NCBI RefSeq assembly: GCF_016902535.1
Contig: NZ_JACSNY010000002.1
Span: 62,001-126,000 of the forward strand
Direction of reading: 5' to 3'
Length of the DNA: 64,000 nt
DNA from: Anaerotignum lactatifermentans
Lineage (GTDB): Bacteria; Bacillota; Clostridia; Lachnospirales; Anaerotignaceae
Shown: piece by piece, positions 1 to 8,338 of the stretch
Numbering within the stretch: position 1 is the stretch's first letter
How the letters are laid out: each line of letters starts with the position of its first letter
Made by a program: the position numbers and the translations under genes
The notes under the pieces: model-generated
Database searches by the model: none
Told to the model about the DNA's origin: nothing
The model's input: the letters and a program-made list of their open reading frames with translations, nothing else

Positions 1-651
1 GTTTATGGAGATGTGCATATCCGCCATAAAAAGGAAAAGCCCCATGATGGAGACAGAAACCTGCGGATTTATGAAACCATGCTGGCAGAGGGTTGTGACT
101 TCTCTGCCCGGGAACTGTATTATTATGGTCGGGAATTGTATTATCATGATCGGAACGAAGAGGCGGCCGCTGCTTTTCGTGAATTTTTACAGCGTCCGGA
201 CGGATGGCTGGAAAATCAGTTGGAAGCCAGTCGTCAACTAGCGGAATGTTATGGAAGGCTGGGAGAGGAGGAACAACAGCTTCGTGTGCTGTATGACAGC
301 TTTTTACTGGATCTGCCCCGGGCGGAGACCTGCTGTATGCTGGGTGGGATCTATTTCCGGCAAAAGGAATGGCGGAAGGCAGCCTTCTGGTATGAAACGG
401 CGCTGCGCCGGGAAAGAGAGCAGACCGGCGGATTTGTTCAGGAGGACTGCTATGGATATTTGCCCTGTATCCAGCTTTGTGTTTGCTATGACCGGCTGGG
501 GGAATACGAGAGGGCCGAAACCTGCAACGAAATGGCGGCGCTATGGAAACCAAATGATCCGGCGGTGGCGTATAATCGAAATTATTTCCGGCAGAAAAAG
601 GAATCAGAGACCGGAAATGTGACAAGTGAAAGCCTGAGAACATCCTTATAA
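1..651 (+). CDS. Glycosyltransferase family 2 protein with TPR tail, C-terminal part (5' truncated by window edge)
   Basis: The frame is open from the first base and ends at 651, so only the last 216 codons are present. The visible part holds YHDRNEEAAAAF-like and related helix pairs (two to three TPR-like units) rich in Tyr, Leu and Cys. The opening segment (VYGDVHIRHKKEKPHDGDRN) resembles the end of the GT-A domain in clostridial family 2 glycosyltransferases that carry a C-terminal TPR array and usually number about 350-400 residues. The catalytic DxD motif would lie upstream and cannot be seen. The acceptor is unknown; relatives modify surface glycans, peptides or proteins. It is followed by a strong hairpin terminator. 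Confidence 0.6.
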   Translation, partial: VYGDVHIRHKKEKPHDGDRNLRIYETMLAEGCDFSARELYYYGRELYYHDRNEEAAAAFREFLQRPDGWLENQLEASRQLAECYGRLGEEEQQLRVLYDSFLLDLPRAETCCMLGGIYFRQKEWRKAAFWYETALRREREQTGGFVQEDCYGYLPCIQLCVCYDRLGEYERAETCNEMAALWKPNDPAVAYNRNYFRQKKESETGNVTSESLRTSL

Positions 652-656
652 AAAAG

Positions 657-707
657 AACAACACGCTGGAATCCTTGTAACACAGAGGATTTCAGCGTGT
701 TGTTTTG
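657..707. terminator. Bidirectional Rho-independent terminator
   Basis: An 18-bp stem (AACAACACGCTGGAATCC at 657-674 with its near-perfect complement at 687-704, one G-T pair) is followed by a T run on the + strand and by A-rich sequence on the other side. It can serve both the glycosyltransferase gene and asnA, which converge here. Confidence 0.85.
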
Positions 708-754
708 ATCCGTCATTTCTTTCAAAAAGAAATGAATATTTTGCTTTTTGTGGT

Positions 755-1762
755 TTACAGCAGTGTAACGCCTGCTTTCTCACAAACATCGATGGTTTCC
801 TGATCCCAAATAGAGGACTGTACTTCACCGATGTGCGCCTTGCCCAGAAGAAGCATGCACAGTCTGGACTGACCGATACCGCCGCCGATGGTGCAGGGCA
901 GTTTGCCTTCCAGCAGCATTTTGTGGTAGGTCAGCTGACGTCTGTCGTCGCAGCCTGCTTTTGTCAGCTGGCTGTCCAGAGAAGCCGCGTCAACACGAAT
1001 ACCCATGGAGGAGACTTCCAGAGCGTTGTCCAGAACAGGATTATAGAACAGCAGGTCCGCGTTCAGCTGCCAGTCATCATAGTCGGGCGCACGTCCGTCA
1101 TGAGGTTCGCCGGAACGAAGTTTGTCGCCGATCTGCATGATGCAGACAGTTTTGTGTTCTTTAACAAAGGCGTTTTCCCGTTCCTTCGGTGTCAGGTCGG
1201 GATATTTGTCTTCCAGCTCCTGAGAGGTGATAAAAGTAACTTCCCGGCACAGCTCTGTTTTGATGCGGGGATATTTTTTCTTCAGAACCTCCAGGGTATC
1301 ACAAATACAGATGACGATGCCCTGAACAGTGAATTTCAGTTCCTGTAAATTTCTTTTCTCCGGAGTGATGACTTTTTCCCAGTCCCACTGATCTACATAA
1401 ATGGAATGAAGGTTATCCAGAGTTTCATCCCGGCGGATAGCGTTCATATTGGTGTAAAGACCTTTGCCGGGGCGGAAATCATAGCGGTAAAGCGCCATTC
1501 TTTTCCATTTTGCCAGAGAATGTACGACCTCGGCTGTTACGCCGGTGGCGGGTACTTCAAAGCTGACGGGTCTTTCCACACCGTTCAGATTATCATTTAA
1601 GCCGGTGCTGGGGTCCACAAACAGGGGAGCGGATACCCGTTTCAGATTCAGTGTCTGGGACAGATGCTCCTCAAATGTCTGATGGATCAGGCCGATGGCA
1701 TTTTGTGTTTCGTATAATGTCAGGACGGACTGATAGCCTTCAGGAATATATGTTTTGCTCAT
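755..1762 (-). CDS. asnA: Aspartate--ammonia ligase (AsnA)
   Basis: The 335-residue product makes L-asparagine from L-aspartate, ammonia and ATP in the cytoplasm. The length matches AsnA (about 330 residues), and the sequence carries family features through its whole length: an N-terminal segment with LNLKRVSAPLFVDPSTGLND, a central YVDQWDWEKVI stretch, and a C-terminal GGGIGQSRLCMLLLGKAHIGEVQ block, the class-II aminoacyl-tRNA-synthetase-like motif 3 region. It is transcribed alone, away from the blaI-like gene, and ends towards the shared terminator at 657-707. No T-box was found in the short upstream region. The ATG follows a GAGGGTG ribosome binding site. Confidence 0.95.
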   Translation of the reverse strand: MSKTYIPEGYQSVLTLYETQNAIGLIHQTFEEHLSQTLNLKRVSAPLFVDPSTGLNDNLNGVERPVSFEVPATGVTAEVVHSLAKWKRMALYRYDFRPGKGLYTNMNAIRRDETLDNLHSIYVDQWDWEKVITPEKRNLQELKFTVQGIVICICDTLEVLKKKYPRIKTELCREVTFITSQELEDKYPDLTPKERENAFVKEHKTVCIMQIGDKLRSGEPHDGRAPDYDDWQLNADLLFYNPVLDNALEVSSMGIRVDAASLDSQLTKAGCDDRRQLTYHKMLLEGKLPCTIGGGIGQSRLCMLLLGKAHIGEVQSSIWDQETIDVCEKAGVTLL

Positions 1763-1851
1763 AATAACACCCTCTTTCTTAAATCACTTTATTAGCATAT
1801 CATAAACGGTGGAAAAGTCAAGGAAAACCCGTTTTCTTTGGAGGAAAAGCA

Positions 1852-1880
1852 TTGACAGAAAACTCCTACAAGTGTATGAT
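1852..1880 (+). promoter_or_regulatory. Promoter of the blaI-blaR1-like operon
   Basis: TTGACA at 1852-1857 and TATGAT at 1875-1880 are separated by exactly 17 bp, and the -10 box overlaps the first repressor operator. Confidence 0.8.
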
Positions 1881-1901
1881 ATAGTAAAACATACAGATGT
1901 A
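1867..1901. promoter_or_regulatory. Two BlaI/MecI-type operators
   Basis: Two 10-bp palindromes of the BlaI/MecI half-site type, TACAAGTGTA (1867-1876) and TACAGATGTA (1892-1901), lie 25 bp apart centre to centre. The first lies between -35 and -10 and touches the -10 box; the second covers the likely start of transcription. The TACAnnTGTA core is the known recognition pattern of this repressor family. The arrangement predicts autorepression by the product of the next gene. Confidence 0.8.
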
Positions 1902-1922
1902 GGAATAGAAAGGAGGGAAATT

Positions 1923-2300
1923 ATGCAGAAATTACCAGATACGGAACTGGAGATCATGCAGGTGATATGGAAGGAGGGACGTGTGCTTTCCACATCAGAG
2001 ATCAAAGAACTGCTGGAAGAGCATCGGCCATGGAATATATCCGCTTTGCAGACACTGTTGAATCGTCTCATTGACCGTGGATTTTTGGATTCCTATAAAG
2101 AAGGAAAGAGCCGGTATTATCAGACGAAGATAAAGGAGAAAGATTATCTGGCTTTTGAAAACAGTCTGTTTTTGCAGAAAGTCAACGCAAATTCTCTGAC
2201 AAAGCTGGTGGCCTCTTTGTATCAGAGCAATTCCATTACAGACGAGGATTTGGACGAACTGGCGAAATTCATTGAGGAAAAGACGAGAGGAGGGGCGTAA
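1923..2300 (+). CDS. BlaI/MecI/CopY family winged-helix transcriptional repressor
   Basis: The 125-residue protein matches the BlaI family in length and pattern: an N-terminal winged helix (LPDTELEIMQVIWKEGRVL, then the recognition helix with WNISALQTLLNRLIDRGFL, and the wing with GKSRYY) and a C-terminal dimerisation helix region. Such repressors sit on their own promoter as dimers and are cut by a membrane protease of the BlaR1 type. The frame is open further upstream to 1809, but the ATG at 1923 has an AGGAGGG site seven bases ahead and lies downstream of the promoter, so it is the real start. It is 4 bp from the downstream protease gene, as in other blaI-blaR1 pairs. No beta-lactamase gene is nearby, so the regulated genes may be only the operon itself or targets elsewhere. 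Confidence 0.9.
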   Translation: MQKLPDTELEIMQVIWKEGRVLSTSEIKELLEEHRPWNISALQTLLNRLIDRGFLDSYKEGKSRYYQTKIKEKDYLAFENSLFLQKVNANSLTKLVASLYQSNSITDEDLDELAKFIEEKTRGGA

Positions 2301-2304
2301 AGGA

Positions 2305-4842
2305 ATGGAACAGAATCTTTTGATTAGATTGCTGGAATGGATGTTTCAGGCCATTTGGGCCATTACGCCCGGCGTGACGATTTCTGTACTTCTGCTTCTT
2401 TGCGCTGCAAAGGTGCTGGGGAAACGGTTGGGCTATGGCTGGATGTGGATCTGCCTCAATCTGATGATACTCATATCTGTTTTTCCAACGATTTACGCAA
2501 ATGCGAGGATGGATCGATTTTTGGTGTCGATTCCCTCTGTGATCCACTGGGAAAGCGATGGTGTGGAGGATGCCGTATCAGTTCCGCTGTCAACGCAGAC
2601 AGAAGAACTGGTTTCCGGGAATCAGGAAATAAATGTCACTGTTTCTGATGGAGCGGATTTAAAGGAACGGGAGGAATTTCTGGGAGTATCCTCACAGCCG
2701 CCGGAGGAGATGGCTTCTGGATTCCGGTTTAGTCTCTTTTCCATCTGGTTGATGGGTGCGCTGCTTTTTTTGATGTATCATATCATACAATATGCCAGAA
2801 TGACCGTCTATCTGCGTCGGGGCAGGGAACGGATCAAGGACCCGGAGATTCTGGATCAGTATGCCATGATATTTTCGCAGTATCAGAAACGATGGAAAAA
2901 ACAGGATTGGGAGCGGCCTGCGATCTATTATCATAGAGGGCTTCCCAGTTCGCTCTGCGTTGGCCTGATTCGGCAGGAGATTTATATAGATTCTCAGGAT
3001 CGGGATATGAGAGATACGAAATGGATTTTATGCCATGAACTGGTTCACGCCATACGGGGAGACCTTTCAAGCAAAGTAGGGATGTTGATTTTGCAGACTC
3101 TGCACTGGTTTAATCCCTTTGTGCATCTGTATGTACGGAAAATGGATCAGATCATAGAAATGGGCTGTGATGAGGAAGTTGTGCGGGATTTGTCTGAGGA
3201 GGAGAAAAAGAACTATTGTATGACTATCCTGAACAGCATTCGGGAGGGCAATAGAAAGAGAAGCCGGATGTCTACAGCTTTTATGGAAAACAAAAAGACG
3301 TTGAAAAACAGATTGGAGCACATTATGGATGTGAAACCCAAAAAGAAAACCCGCTTCTTAGAACTTGCTTTGGTAATCATGATTTTTTTCGCGGTGAATC
3401 TGGTTGGCTGCCAAAAGATGGAAGAGCCGCAGCAAACAGAACAGACAGATTTGATCTCAAAGCTTTACAGCGCACAGACAGACTATATCGGAAATGCCTC
3501 CGCCGTAGGCAAAATTCTTGGGCTTCTGCCTTTGCCGGAATATCTGGCCTTTCACGATGAGGGCATGGAGTTGTTTACCGATGAGACGGCGCCAATGGGG
3601 GTCAATCGTCATTTGACCTTTGTGGGAACCATTTCCTCTGAAATAGATGACGCCGCATTTGAACGAAACGCCTATTTGTTTTTGGCACTGGTAAATAACG
3701 CTGATTTTGTGGAATACACCATCCATGGAGAAGAAAACGCTGTTTTGGTAACCTATCGTTATGACCGCAAAATGGCGGAGGAATATTATGGGGATACAGA
3801 CCTGCGTTCCTTTACAGCAGACCCGCAAACTTTCCGAACTTTTGTGGAGGAACTGAGTCAGCTTTTTGATTCTCCGCTGACAGAGGATGCTTTTGCAGAA
3901 ACATCCGCAACGTGGGAAGAAAACCAGAGGCAGGCAGGGCAATATATTGCCACATTGGCAGAACTGCCAATGGAGGGAGATTTTACATCCTGGGCGGAGA
4001 AAATCCGCCAGCAGCCGGAGTTTGACGCTTTGTGCAAACTGGGGGATGATACCCTGATCTATTGTCTCAGTCATTTTGCTGTTTATGCCGGGGAGGATAC
4101 GGAAAGCATGGTTATGATGCTGGCAGCGGATCAGATCGCCTTTGGTGAGAAGGATCCGGCGGAACTGGCACAGACCACACCTGCCCAGTGGTATAGTTTT
4201 TACAACGCTCTGGATTCTGTTTATCTTGGTTCTTTTTACAAGGGTATGGAAAAACAGTATGCCGCTATGCCGCAGACCAGCTATCTGTCGCTTTCCAAAG
4301 AAGCGGCAGCTTCTACGGTGATATCCAAGAACAGCGATGTACAAGCTGTCTATGAAGCGCTGTCTTCACTGTATGAACAGGAGGCCGGAGATGGGCATAG
4401 GATGACGATTTTTGCACCTCTGATTTTAGATATCTCGAAATCAGAGAACTGGATGACTGTCAGCTGTGTGGTGCATACAAGAGAGTATTGTCTCATGCGG
4501 GTGAAGGAAAAGGGGTACTGCATGAAACAAATCAGCGGGTCCAGCGTTCCGGCCAGCTTGTTCTTTACGAAGGAAGAAGGTGGATGGAATATCTCTGATG
4601 TCCGTTGGGCAAAGGATGGCAGCCAGTATGAGCCTTCCATTAAAGCCATGGCACCCAATGACGTAGTAGCACAGAGGATGATGTCTTATGATTCTGACGA
4701 AATTACAAGACTGCTGTATGAAAATATGATTTCTTATCTGGAGATTGTCGGAGTCACACAAAACGGGCCTTATATTTATGATGGCTCCTATATGGAACCA
4801 GATACAAAGACGGAAATCTCCAAATTCCTGCGGTTGGCATAA
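2305..4842 (+). CDS. M56 family (BlaR1-type) membrane metalloprotease with DUF4825-like C-terminal sensor
   Basis: The 845-residue protein begins with hydrophobic helices (about residues 5-35 and 40-62), has a further membrane helix near 143-160, then the M56 zinc protease domain with HELVH at residues 244-248 and downstream EMGCDEEVVR. After another membrane helix (about 350-368) comes an LVGC lipobox-like sequence with Cys369, and then a long extracytoplasmic region. This region is not the penicillin-binding domain of true BlaR1; its start (IGNASAVGKILGLLPLPEYL) fits the DUF4825 domain found in clostridial M56 proteins. It is translationally coupled to the BlaI-like repressor, which it presumably inactivates on receiving a signal. 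The signal is unknown. The start at 2305 follows the repressor stop and an AGGAGGGG site; an earlier ATG at 2272 lies inside the repressor gene. Confidence 0.85.
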   Translation: MEQNLLIRLLEWMFQAIWAITPGVTISVLLLLCAAKVLGKRLGYGWMWICLNLMILISVFPTIYANARMDRFLVSIPSVIHWESDGVEDAVSVPLSTQTEELVSGNQEINVTVSDGADLKEREEFLGVSSQPPEEMASGFRFSLFSIWLMGALLFLMYHIIQYARMTVYLRRGRERIKDPEILDQYAMIFSQYQKRWKKQDWERPAIYYHRGLPSSLCVGLIRQEIYIDSQDRDMRDTKWILCHELVHAIRGDLSSKVGMLILQTLHWFNPFVHLYVRKMDQIIEMGCDEEVVRDLSEEEKKNYCMTILNSIREGNRKRSRMSTAFMENKKTLKNRLEHIMDVKPKKKTRFLELALVIMIFFAVNLVGCQKMEEPQQTEQTDLISKLYSAQTDYIGNASAVGKILGLLPLPEYLAFHDEGMELFTDETAPMGVNRHLTFVGTISSEIDDAAFERNAYLFLALVNNADFVEYTIHGEENAVLVTYRYDRKMAEEYYGDTDLRSFTADPQTFRTFVEELSQLFDSPLTEDAFAETSATWEENQRQAGQYIATLAELPMEGDFTSWAEKIRQQPEFDALCKLGDDTLIYCLSHFAVYAGEDTESMVMMLAADQIAFGEKDPAELAQTTPAQWYSFYNALDSVYLGSFYKGMEKQYAAMPQTSYLSLSKEAAASTVISKNSDVQAVYEALSSLYEQEAGDGHRMTIFAPLILDISKSENWMTVSCVVHTREYCLMRVKEKGYCMKQISGSSVPASLFFTKEEGGWNISDVRWAKDGSQYEPSIKAMAPNDVVAQRMMSYDSDEITRLLYENMISYLEIVGVTQNGPYIYDGSYMEPDTKTEISKFLRLA

Positions 4843-4919
4843 GACGGATTCTTTCTGGAAGTATGTTCCTGGGTGTGCTAAAATAGACGAAGGAGATATT
4901 TTTGGAAAGGATGATGGAA

Positions 4920-5567
4920 ATGACAGAGGAAGAAAAGATTTTCGCGGGAAAAATGTTCGACCCAAGAAAACAGGAATTGAAGGATATTAAGCATAAGGCC
5001 CACGCCGCCTGCCTCAGATATAACCAGATGGACGAGTACGATCCGGATCGTCTGCCGATCGTGAAGGAGTTTATCGGCGGTATCGGCAACGTATATTATT
5101 TTCAGGGACCCATTCAGTTTAATTATGGCTCTCATACCTTTATCGGGGAAAACTTTTTTGCCAATTTCAATCTGACGGTCATGGATGACGCCAGAATTTA
5201 TATTGGGGATAATGTTTGTTTTGGGCCGAATGTATCTTTAATGGCTACCTCCCATCCTTTGATCGCGCAGGAACGAATGGGGCTGGATGAGGAAGGAAAG
5301 ACCACCATGGCGGAATACGCCGATGAGATCCATATTGGGAATAATGTATGGATCGCCTGCAACGCCATTGTAACCGGGGGCGTGCATATCGGGGATGATG
5401 TGGTCATTGGCGCGGGAAGCGTAGTGACAAAGGATATTCCTTCCGGGTATCTGGCCTATGGGAATCCCTGCCGTCCGGTGCGGAAAATAACAGAGGCAGA
5501 CAGCAAAAAAGATTTGATCCTGCCGGAGGATCGGGAACATTTTTCCTATAATCTGAAAAAGAAATAA
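4920..5567 (+). CDS. Sugar O-acetyltransferase, maltose/galactoside acetyltransferase family
   Basis: About 215 residues. The N-terminus (MTEEEKIFAGKMFDP) matches the Maa/LacA/NodL cap domain and the rest is a left-handed beta-helix of hexapeptide repeats (INxNVxF, IGNNVWIAC, IGDDVVIGAGSVVTKDIP). The catalytic His is in the MATSHPL segment. It transfers acetyl from acetyl-CoA to a sugar hydroxyl; the substrate cannot be told. The start is uncertain: ATG at 4920 fits the family N-terminus, while TTG at 4902 has the better-placed AGGAGA site and would add six residues. It ends in front of a bidirectional terminator shared with degV. Confidence 0.85.
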   Translation: MTEEEKIFAGKMFDPRKQELKDIKHKAHAACLRYNQMDEYDPDRLPIVKEFIGGIGNVYYFQGPIQFNYGSHTFIGENFFANFNLTVMDDARIYIGDNVCFGPNVSLMATSHPLIAQERMGLDEEGKTTMAEYADEIHIGNNVWIACNAIVTGGVHIGDDVVIGAGSVVTKDIPSGYLAYGNPCRPVRKITEADSKKDLILPEDREHFSYNLKKK

Positions 5568-5572
5568 GCATA

Positions 5573-5612
5573 AAAAGGCCGTTGGAAGAGGAATCTTCCG
5601 ATGGCCTTATTT
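5573..5612. terminator. Bidirectional terminator between acetyltransferase gene and degV
   Basis: A 14-bp stem (AAGGCCGTTGGAAG at 5575-5588 with CTTCCGATGGCCTT at 5595-5608, two G-T pairs) is followed by TATTTTTT on the + strand. The degV stop codon lies immediately beyond it. Confidence 0.85.
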
Positions 5613-5613
5613 T

Positions 5614-6507
5614 TTACAGATTGTATGCTTCAAAGCGTTTTACAAAGCAGACGCCGGTGGTACCGGGACCGGTATGGCTGGAAATGGTGGCGCCAATTTG
5701 ATAAAAAGGCTCCAGAGGAAGGGAAGGAAGATGCTGCCGCAAATATTCCCGCAAAAGAGGAACCTCTTCAAACAAATCCGTAACACCGATATTTGCCAGA
5801 TACTGTGATGGGTCCTCTCCCGATTCCTGAAAATGGAAAAGCGCCAGTTCCGCCAGCTTTTGCAGTCCTTTTTTCCGGCTGCGTACAGCGCCGCCTACAT
5901 GGATTTCTCCGCCCTTGAGGATGATGACGGGCTTAATTTTCAGAAGGCTGCTGGAAAGTGCGGCGATTTTTCCGATTCGTCCGCCCTGTTGAAGATGCTT
6001 CAGGCCGCCAATCATGAAAATAATCCGTGCGTCTTCCTTGGCTTGCTCCAGATAAGAAGCGATTTGGACAGCGGTTTTGTCGGCATCCCGCATTCTTGCG
6101 GCCTCTTTCAGAAGAAGGGCCTGAGAACCGGTGGCGTTCCAGCTATCGATGATGTAGATTTCTCCATCCGGATAGGTCTCTTCCAGAATCAACTTGGCAG
6201 TCTGGGCCGACTGCACGGAACCGCTGAGGGTATGGGTGATGTGGCAGCTGATGATCTGCCCGCCCTGTTCCAGAACGGGGGTAAACGCTTCCACATAGTC
6301 GTGGACAGAGGGCAGAGAGGTAGAAGGAAAGCCGTCTTCCTCCAGCATAAAGCGATAAAAGACATCCAGAGACAATTCCTCCAGTTCTTTTTGATATTGA
6401 TGTCCACCCATGGATACGTAAAAAGGAATGACAGAGATGCCCAGACGAGCAGACTCTTCTTTGGTCAGGTCGCAGGACCCGTCGGAAAAAATAAAAACGT
6501 TAGACAT
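5614..6507 (-). CDS. DegV family protein (fatty-acid-binding)
   Basis: The 297-residue protein is a standard-length DegV domain protein: FSDGSCDLTKEESARLGISVIPF at the start, the conserved TSLPSVHDY and SHTLSGSVQSA elements that line the lipid headgroup pocket, GGLKHLQQGGRIGK, and a C-terminal FYQIGATISSHTGPGTTG block. Family members bind a fatty acid and in some Firmicutes (FakB) present it to the fatty-acid kinase FakA for phosphorylation; whether this one does is inference. The chosen ATG at 6507 follows a GGAGGCG site; an upstream ATG would add eight residues. It is transcribed divergently from carD. Confidence 0.9.
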   Translation of the reverse strand: MSNVFIFSDGSCDLTKEESARLGISVIPFYVSMGGHQYQKELEELSLDVFYRFMLEEDGFPSTSLPSVHDYVEAFTPVLEQGGQIISCHITHTLSGSVQSAQTAKLILEETYPDGEIYIIDSWNATGSQALLLKEAARMRDADKTAVQIASYLEQAKEDARIIFMIGGLKHLQQGGRIGKIAALSSSLLKIKPVIILKGGEIHVGGAVRSRKKGLQKLAELALFHFQESGEDPSQYLANIGVTDLFEEVPLLREYLRQHLPSLPLEPFYQIGATISSHTGPGTTGVCFVKRFEAYNL

Positions 6508-6664
6508 AAGCGCCTCCTTCCTGAGAATCATATTCTTAACATAAATTTAGCACAGAATACGCCAATTTACAATATACAAAAACACGTTATGTAGTATAAG
6601 AAACTGGATGCATTTTGTATAAATATTCAATAATTGGAGATACTCTCCAAAAGGAGGGATGCGT

Positions 6665-7123
6665 ATGTTTTTGGCGGGGGAAACCATCTTCTATCCGCTT
6701 CATGGCATCGGAACGGTGGTAGGGATCGCGGAGGACGGAAGTTATCAGATCCATCTGGCGGAAGAGAATGTTAATATTAAAGTTTCACAAAAAGGGGCAG
6801 CGGCCATCGGACTGCGCTATCCTCTGACAAAAGGGGATTTTTTTCAACAGCTGGAAGCGGGAAAGACTGCGCAGATCCCACAGGAGAAGCCGTGGCGACA
6901 GCAGCGAAAGGAGAACGCCGAAAGCCTGAAAAGCGGAGAAATCAAACAGGTAGCATCAGTGCTACGCCGGCTGGAGGAAAAGGAGCGGAAAAAGCCGTTG
7001 TCCGCCAGTGAGATCCGCATGAAACGCCTGGCTAGACAAATTATACAAAGTGAAATCCGATTTATTTTGGATATTGACGAAAAAAAAGCGAAAGAACTCC
7101 TTGCCAATTTCATGAATTATTGA
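6665..7123 (+). CDS. CarD family transcriptional regulator
   Basis: The 152-residue protein has the CarD N-terminal Tudor-like RNA-polymerase-interacting domain (LAGETIFYPLHGIGTVVGI) and a helical C-terminal half rich in Lys and Glu, as in CarD/CdnL proteins that bind the RNAP beta subunit and act on promoter opening. The first 80 residues form the RNAP-binding part, and the helices with EIKQVASVLRRLEEKE form the DNA-contacting part. The ATG at 6665 lies seven bases after AAGGAGG; another at 6659 is too close to that site. It leads a run with yacL, ispD and rnhA, a gene order similar to that around yacL-ispD in Bacillus. Confidence 0.85.
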   Translation: MFLAGETIFYPLHGIGTVVGIAEDGSYQIHLAEENVNIKVSQKGAAAIGLRYPLTKGDFFQQLEAGKTAQIPQEKPWRQQRKENAESLKSGEIKQVASVLRRLEEKERKKPLSASEIRMKRLARQIIQSEIRFILDIDEKKAKELLANFMNY

Positions 7124-7195
7124 TAAAATTTGAATAAGGCGCAGGAGGGGTTTTATACTTTTTTCCGTGGCGCTGGGCGAAAGGGGGTGAAAGAG

Positions 7196-8272
7196 ATGAA
7201 AAAGCTGCTTGAAATTATCATTAGTTTGCTGGTTACGGCGGCGATGTACGCAATCTTACATGTTATTTTCATACTGAATGTATTCCAGCTGGAAACACAT
7301 TTTACAAGATATCTGCCCATAGGACTGGCGGTATTGACCGGACTCATATTCTATTTTATCATTGCATCGGCTGTGACGGAAATGATGATGCGGCGGCTGG
7401 CACAGACGGAGGACAGGCTGTCCAGAATGAATGTCAAAGAATTGTTTTTCTCTGTACTGGGATGTCTGTTTGGTCTGATGATCGCCAATTTGATCGGTTT
7501 GGCCTTCCGGGGATTCGGTGCGGCAGGGACATTTATTGTAGTTTTGCTGAATATCCTTTTTGGTGTGCTGGGGTTCCGTGTGGCCAGAAAAAAGAAGGAT
7601 GAAGTCAATGTGACCAACCTTCAGCGGATTTTGATGCAGAATCATCCGCTGATGCAGGAAGGCGTCGTATATGGGCGCCCTAAAATACTGGATACCAGTG
7701 TAATCATTGACGGTCGGATCATGGATATTCTTCAGACTGGATTCATTGAAGGCAAGATTATCATTCCGGATTTTGTGCTGGAAGAGCTGCGTCATATTGC
7801 GGATTCGGCGGATGGATTGAAACGGAATCGGGGCAGACGTGGTCTGGATATTTTGAATGAGATCCAAAAACAGCTGGCAGTTCCGGTGGAAATCAAGGAG
7901 TTCAGTGTAAATCAGCCCATGGAAGTAGATTCAATGCTGCTGAAAATGGCGGAAAGCATGGATGCCTTCGTGGTGACCAATGATTTTAATTTGAATAAGG
8001 TCGCGGAATTCCAGGGTGTTCGGGTACTGAATATCAATGAGCTGGCCAATGCCATCAAGCCGGTGGTGCTGCCGGGAGAAGAAATGCAGGTGACCATCAT
8101 CAAGGCTGGTAAGGAAGCGGGCCAGGGTGTGGCGTATCTGAACGATGGCACGATGATCGTTGTGGATGGCGGCAGCAAGCATATTGGAGAAACAAGAACC
8201 GTTGTGGTTACCAGTGTGCTTCAGACGGCGGCAGGCCGTATGATCTTTACAAAGCTGGTCGCGGCTGCGTGA
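7196..8272 (+). CDS. PIN/TRAM domain membrane protein (YacL type)
   Basis: The 358-residue protein has four predicted membrane helices in residues 1-125, then a PIN nuclease domain beginning at PKILDTSVIIDGRIMDIL, with further acidic positions in LRHIADSADGLKRNRGRRGLDIL and TNDFNLNKVAEFQGV, and a C-terminal TRAM RNA-binding domain (about 295-358). This is the YacL architecture found in most Firmicutes beside ispD. The PIN domain suggests RNA cleavage at the membrane, but the natural substrate is not known. The start was placed at 7196, after AAAGGGGGTGAAAG; the frame is open upstream to 7130. A terminator follows the stop. Confidence 0.9.
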   Translation: MKKLLEIIISLLVTAAMYAILHVIFILNVFQLETHFTRYLPIGLAVLTGLIFYFIIASAVTEMMMRRLAQTEDRLSRMNVKELFFSVLGCLFGLMIANLIGLAFRGFGAAGTFIVVLLNILFGVLGFRVARKKKDEVNVTNLQRILMQNHPLMQEGVVYGRPKILDTSVIIDGRIMDILQTGFIEGKIIIPDFVLEELRHIADSADGLKRNRGRRGLDILNEIQKQLAVPVEIKEFSVNQPMEVDSMLLKMAESMDAFVVTNDFNLNKVAEFQGVRVLNINELANAIKPVVLPGEEMQVTIIKAGKEAGQGVAYLNDGTMIVVDGGSKHIGETRTVVVTSVLQTAAGRMIFTKLVAAA

Positions 8273-8282
8273 TCGAGGAAAA

Positions 8283-8322
8283 GCGGGGATAAGGCTTTCA
8301 GGCGTTATCCCCTTATTTTTAC
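8283..8322 (+). terminator. Terminator after yacL-type gene
   Basis: GGGGATAA (8285-8292) pairs with TTATCCCC (8305-8312), followed by TTATTTTT. It may attenuate read-through into ispD, which starts 17 bp later. Confidence 0.7.
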
Positions 8323-8338
8323 GAAAGGGAGAGAAACC

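Noticed and set aside
1763-1922. T-box or other amino-acid riboswitch before asnA
   Set aside because: The upstream region is too short and lacks the T-box sequence and terminator/antiterminator pair.
1852-4842. Reading the blaI-blaR1-like pair as a beta-lactam resistance operon
   Set aside because: No beta-lactamase or mecA-type gene is near, and the sensor domain is not penicillin-binding.
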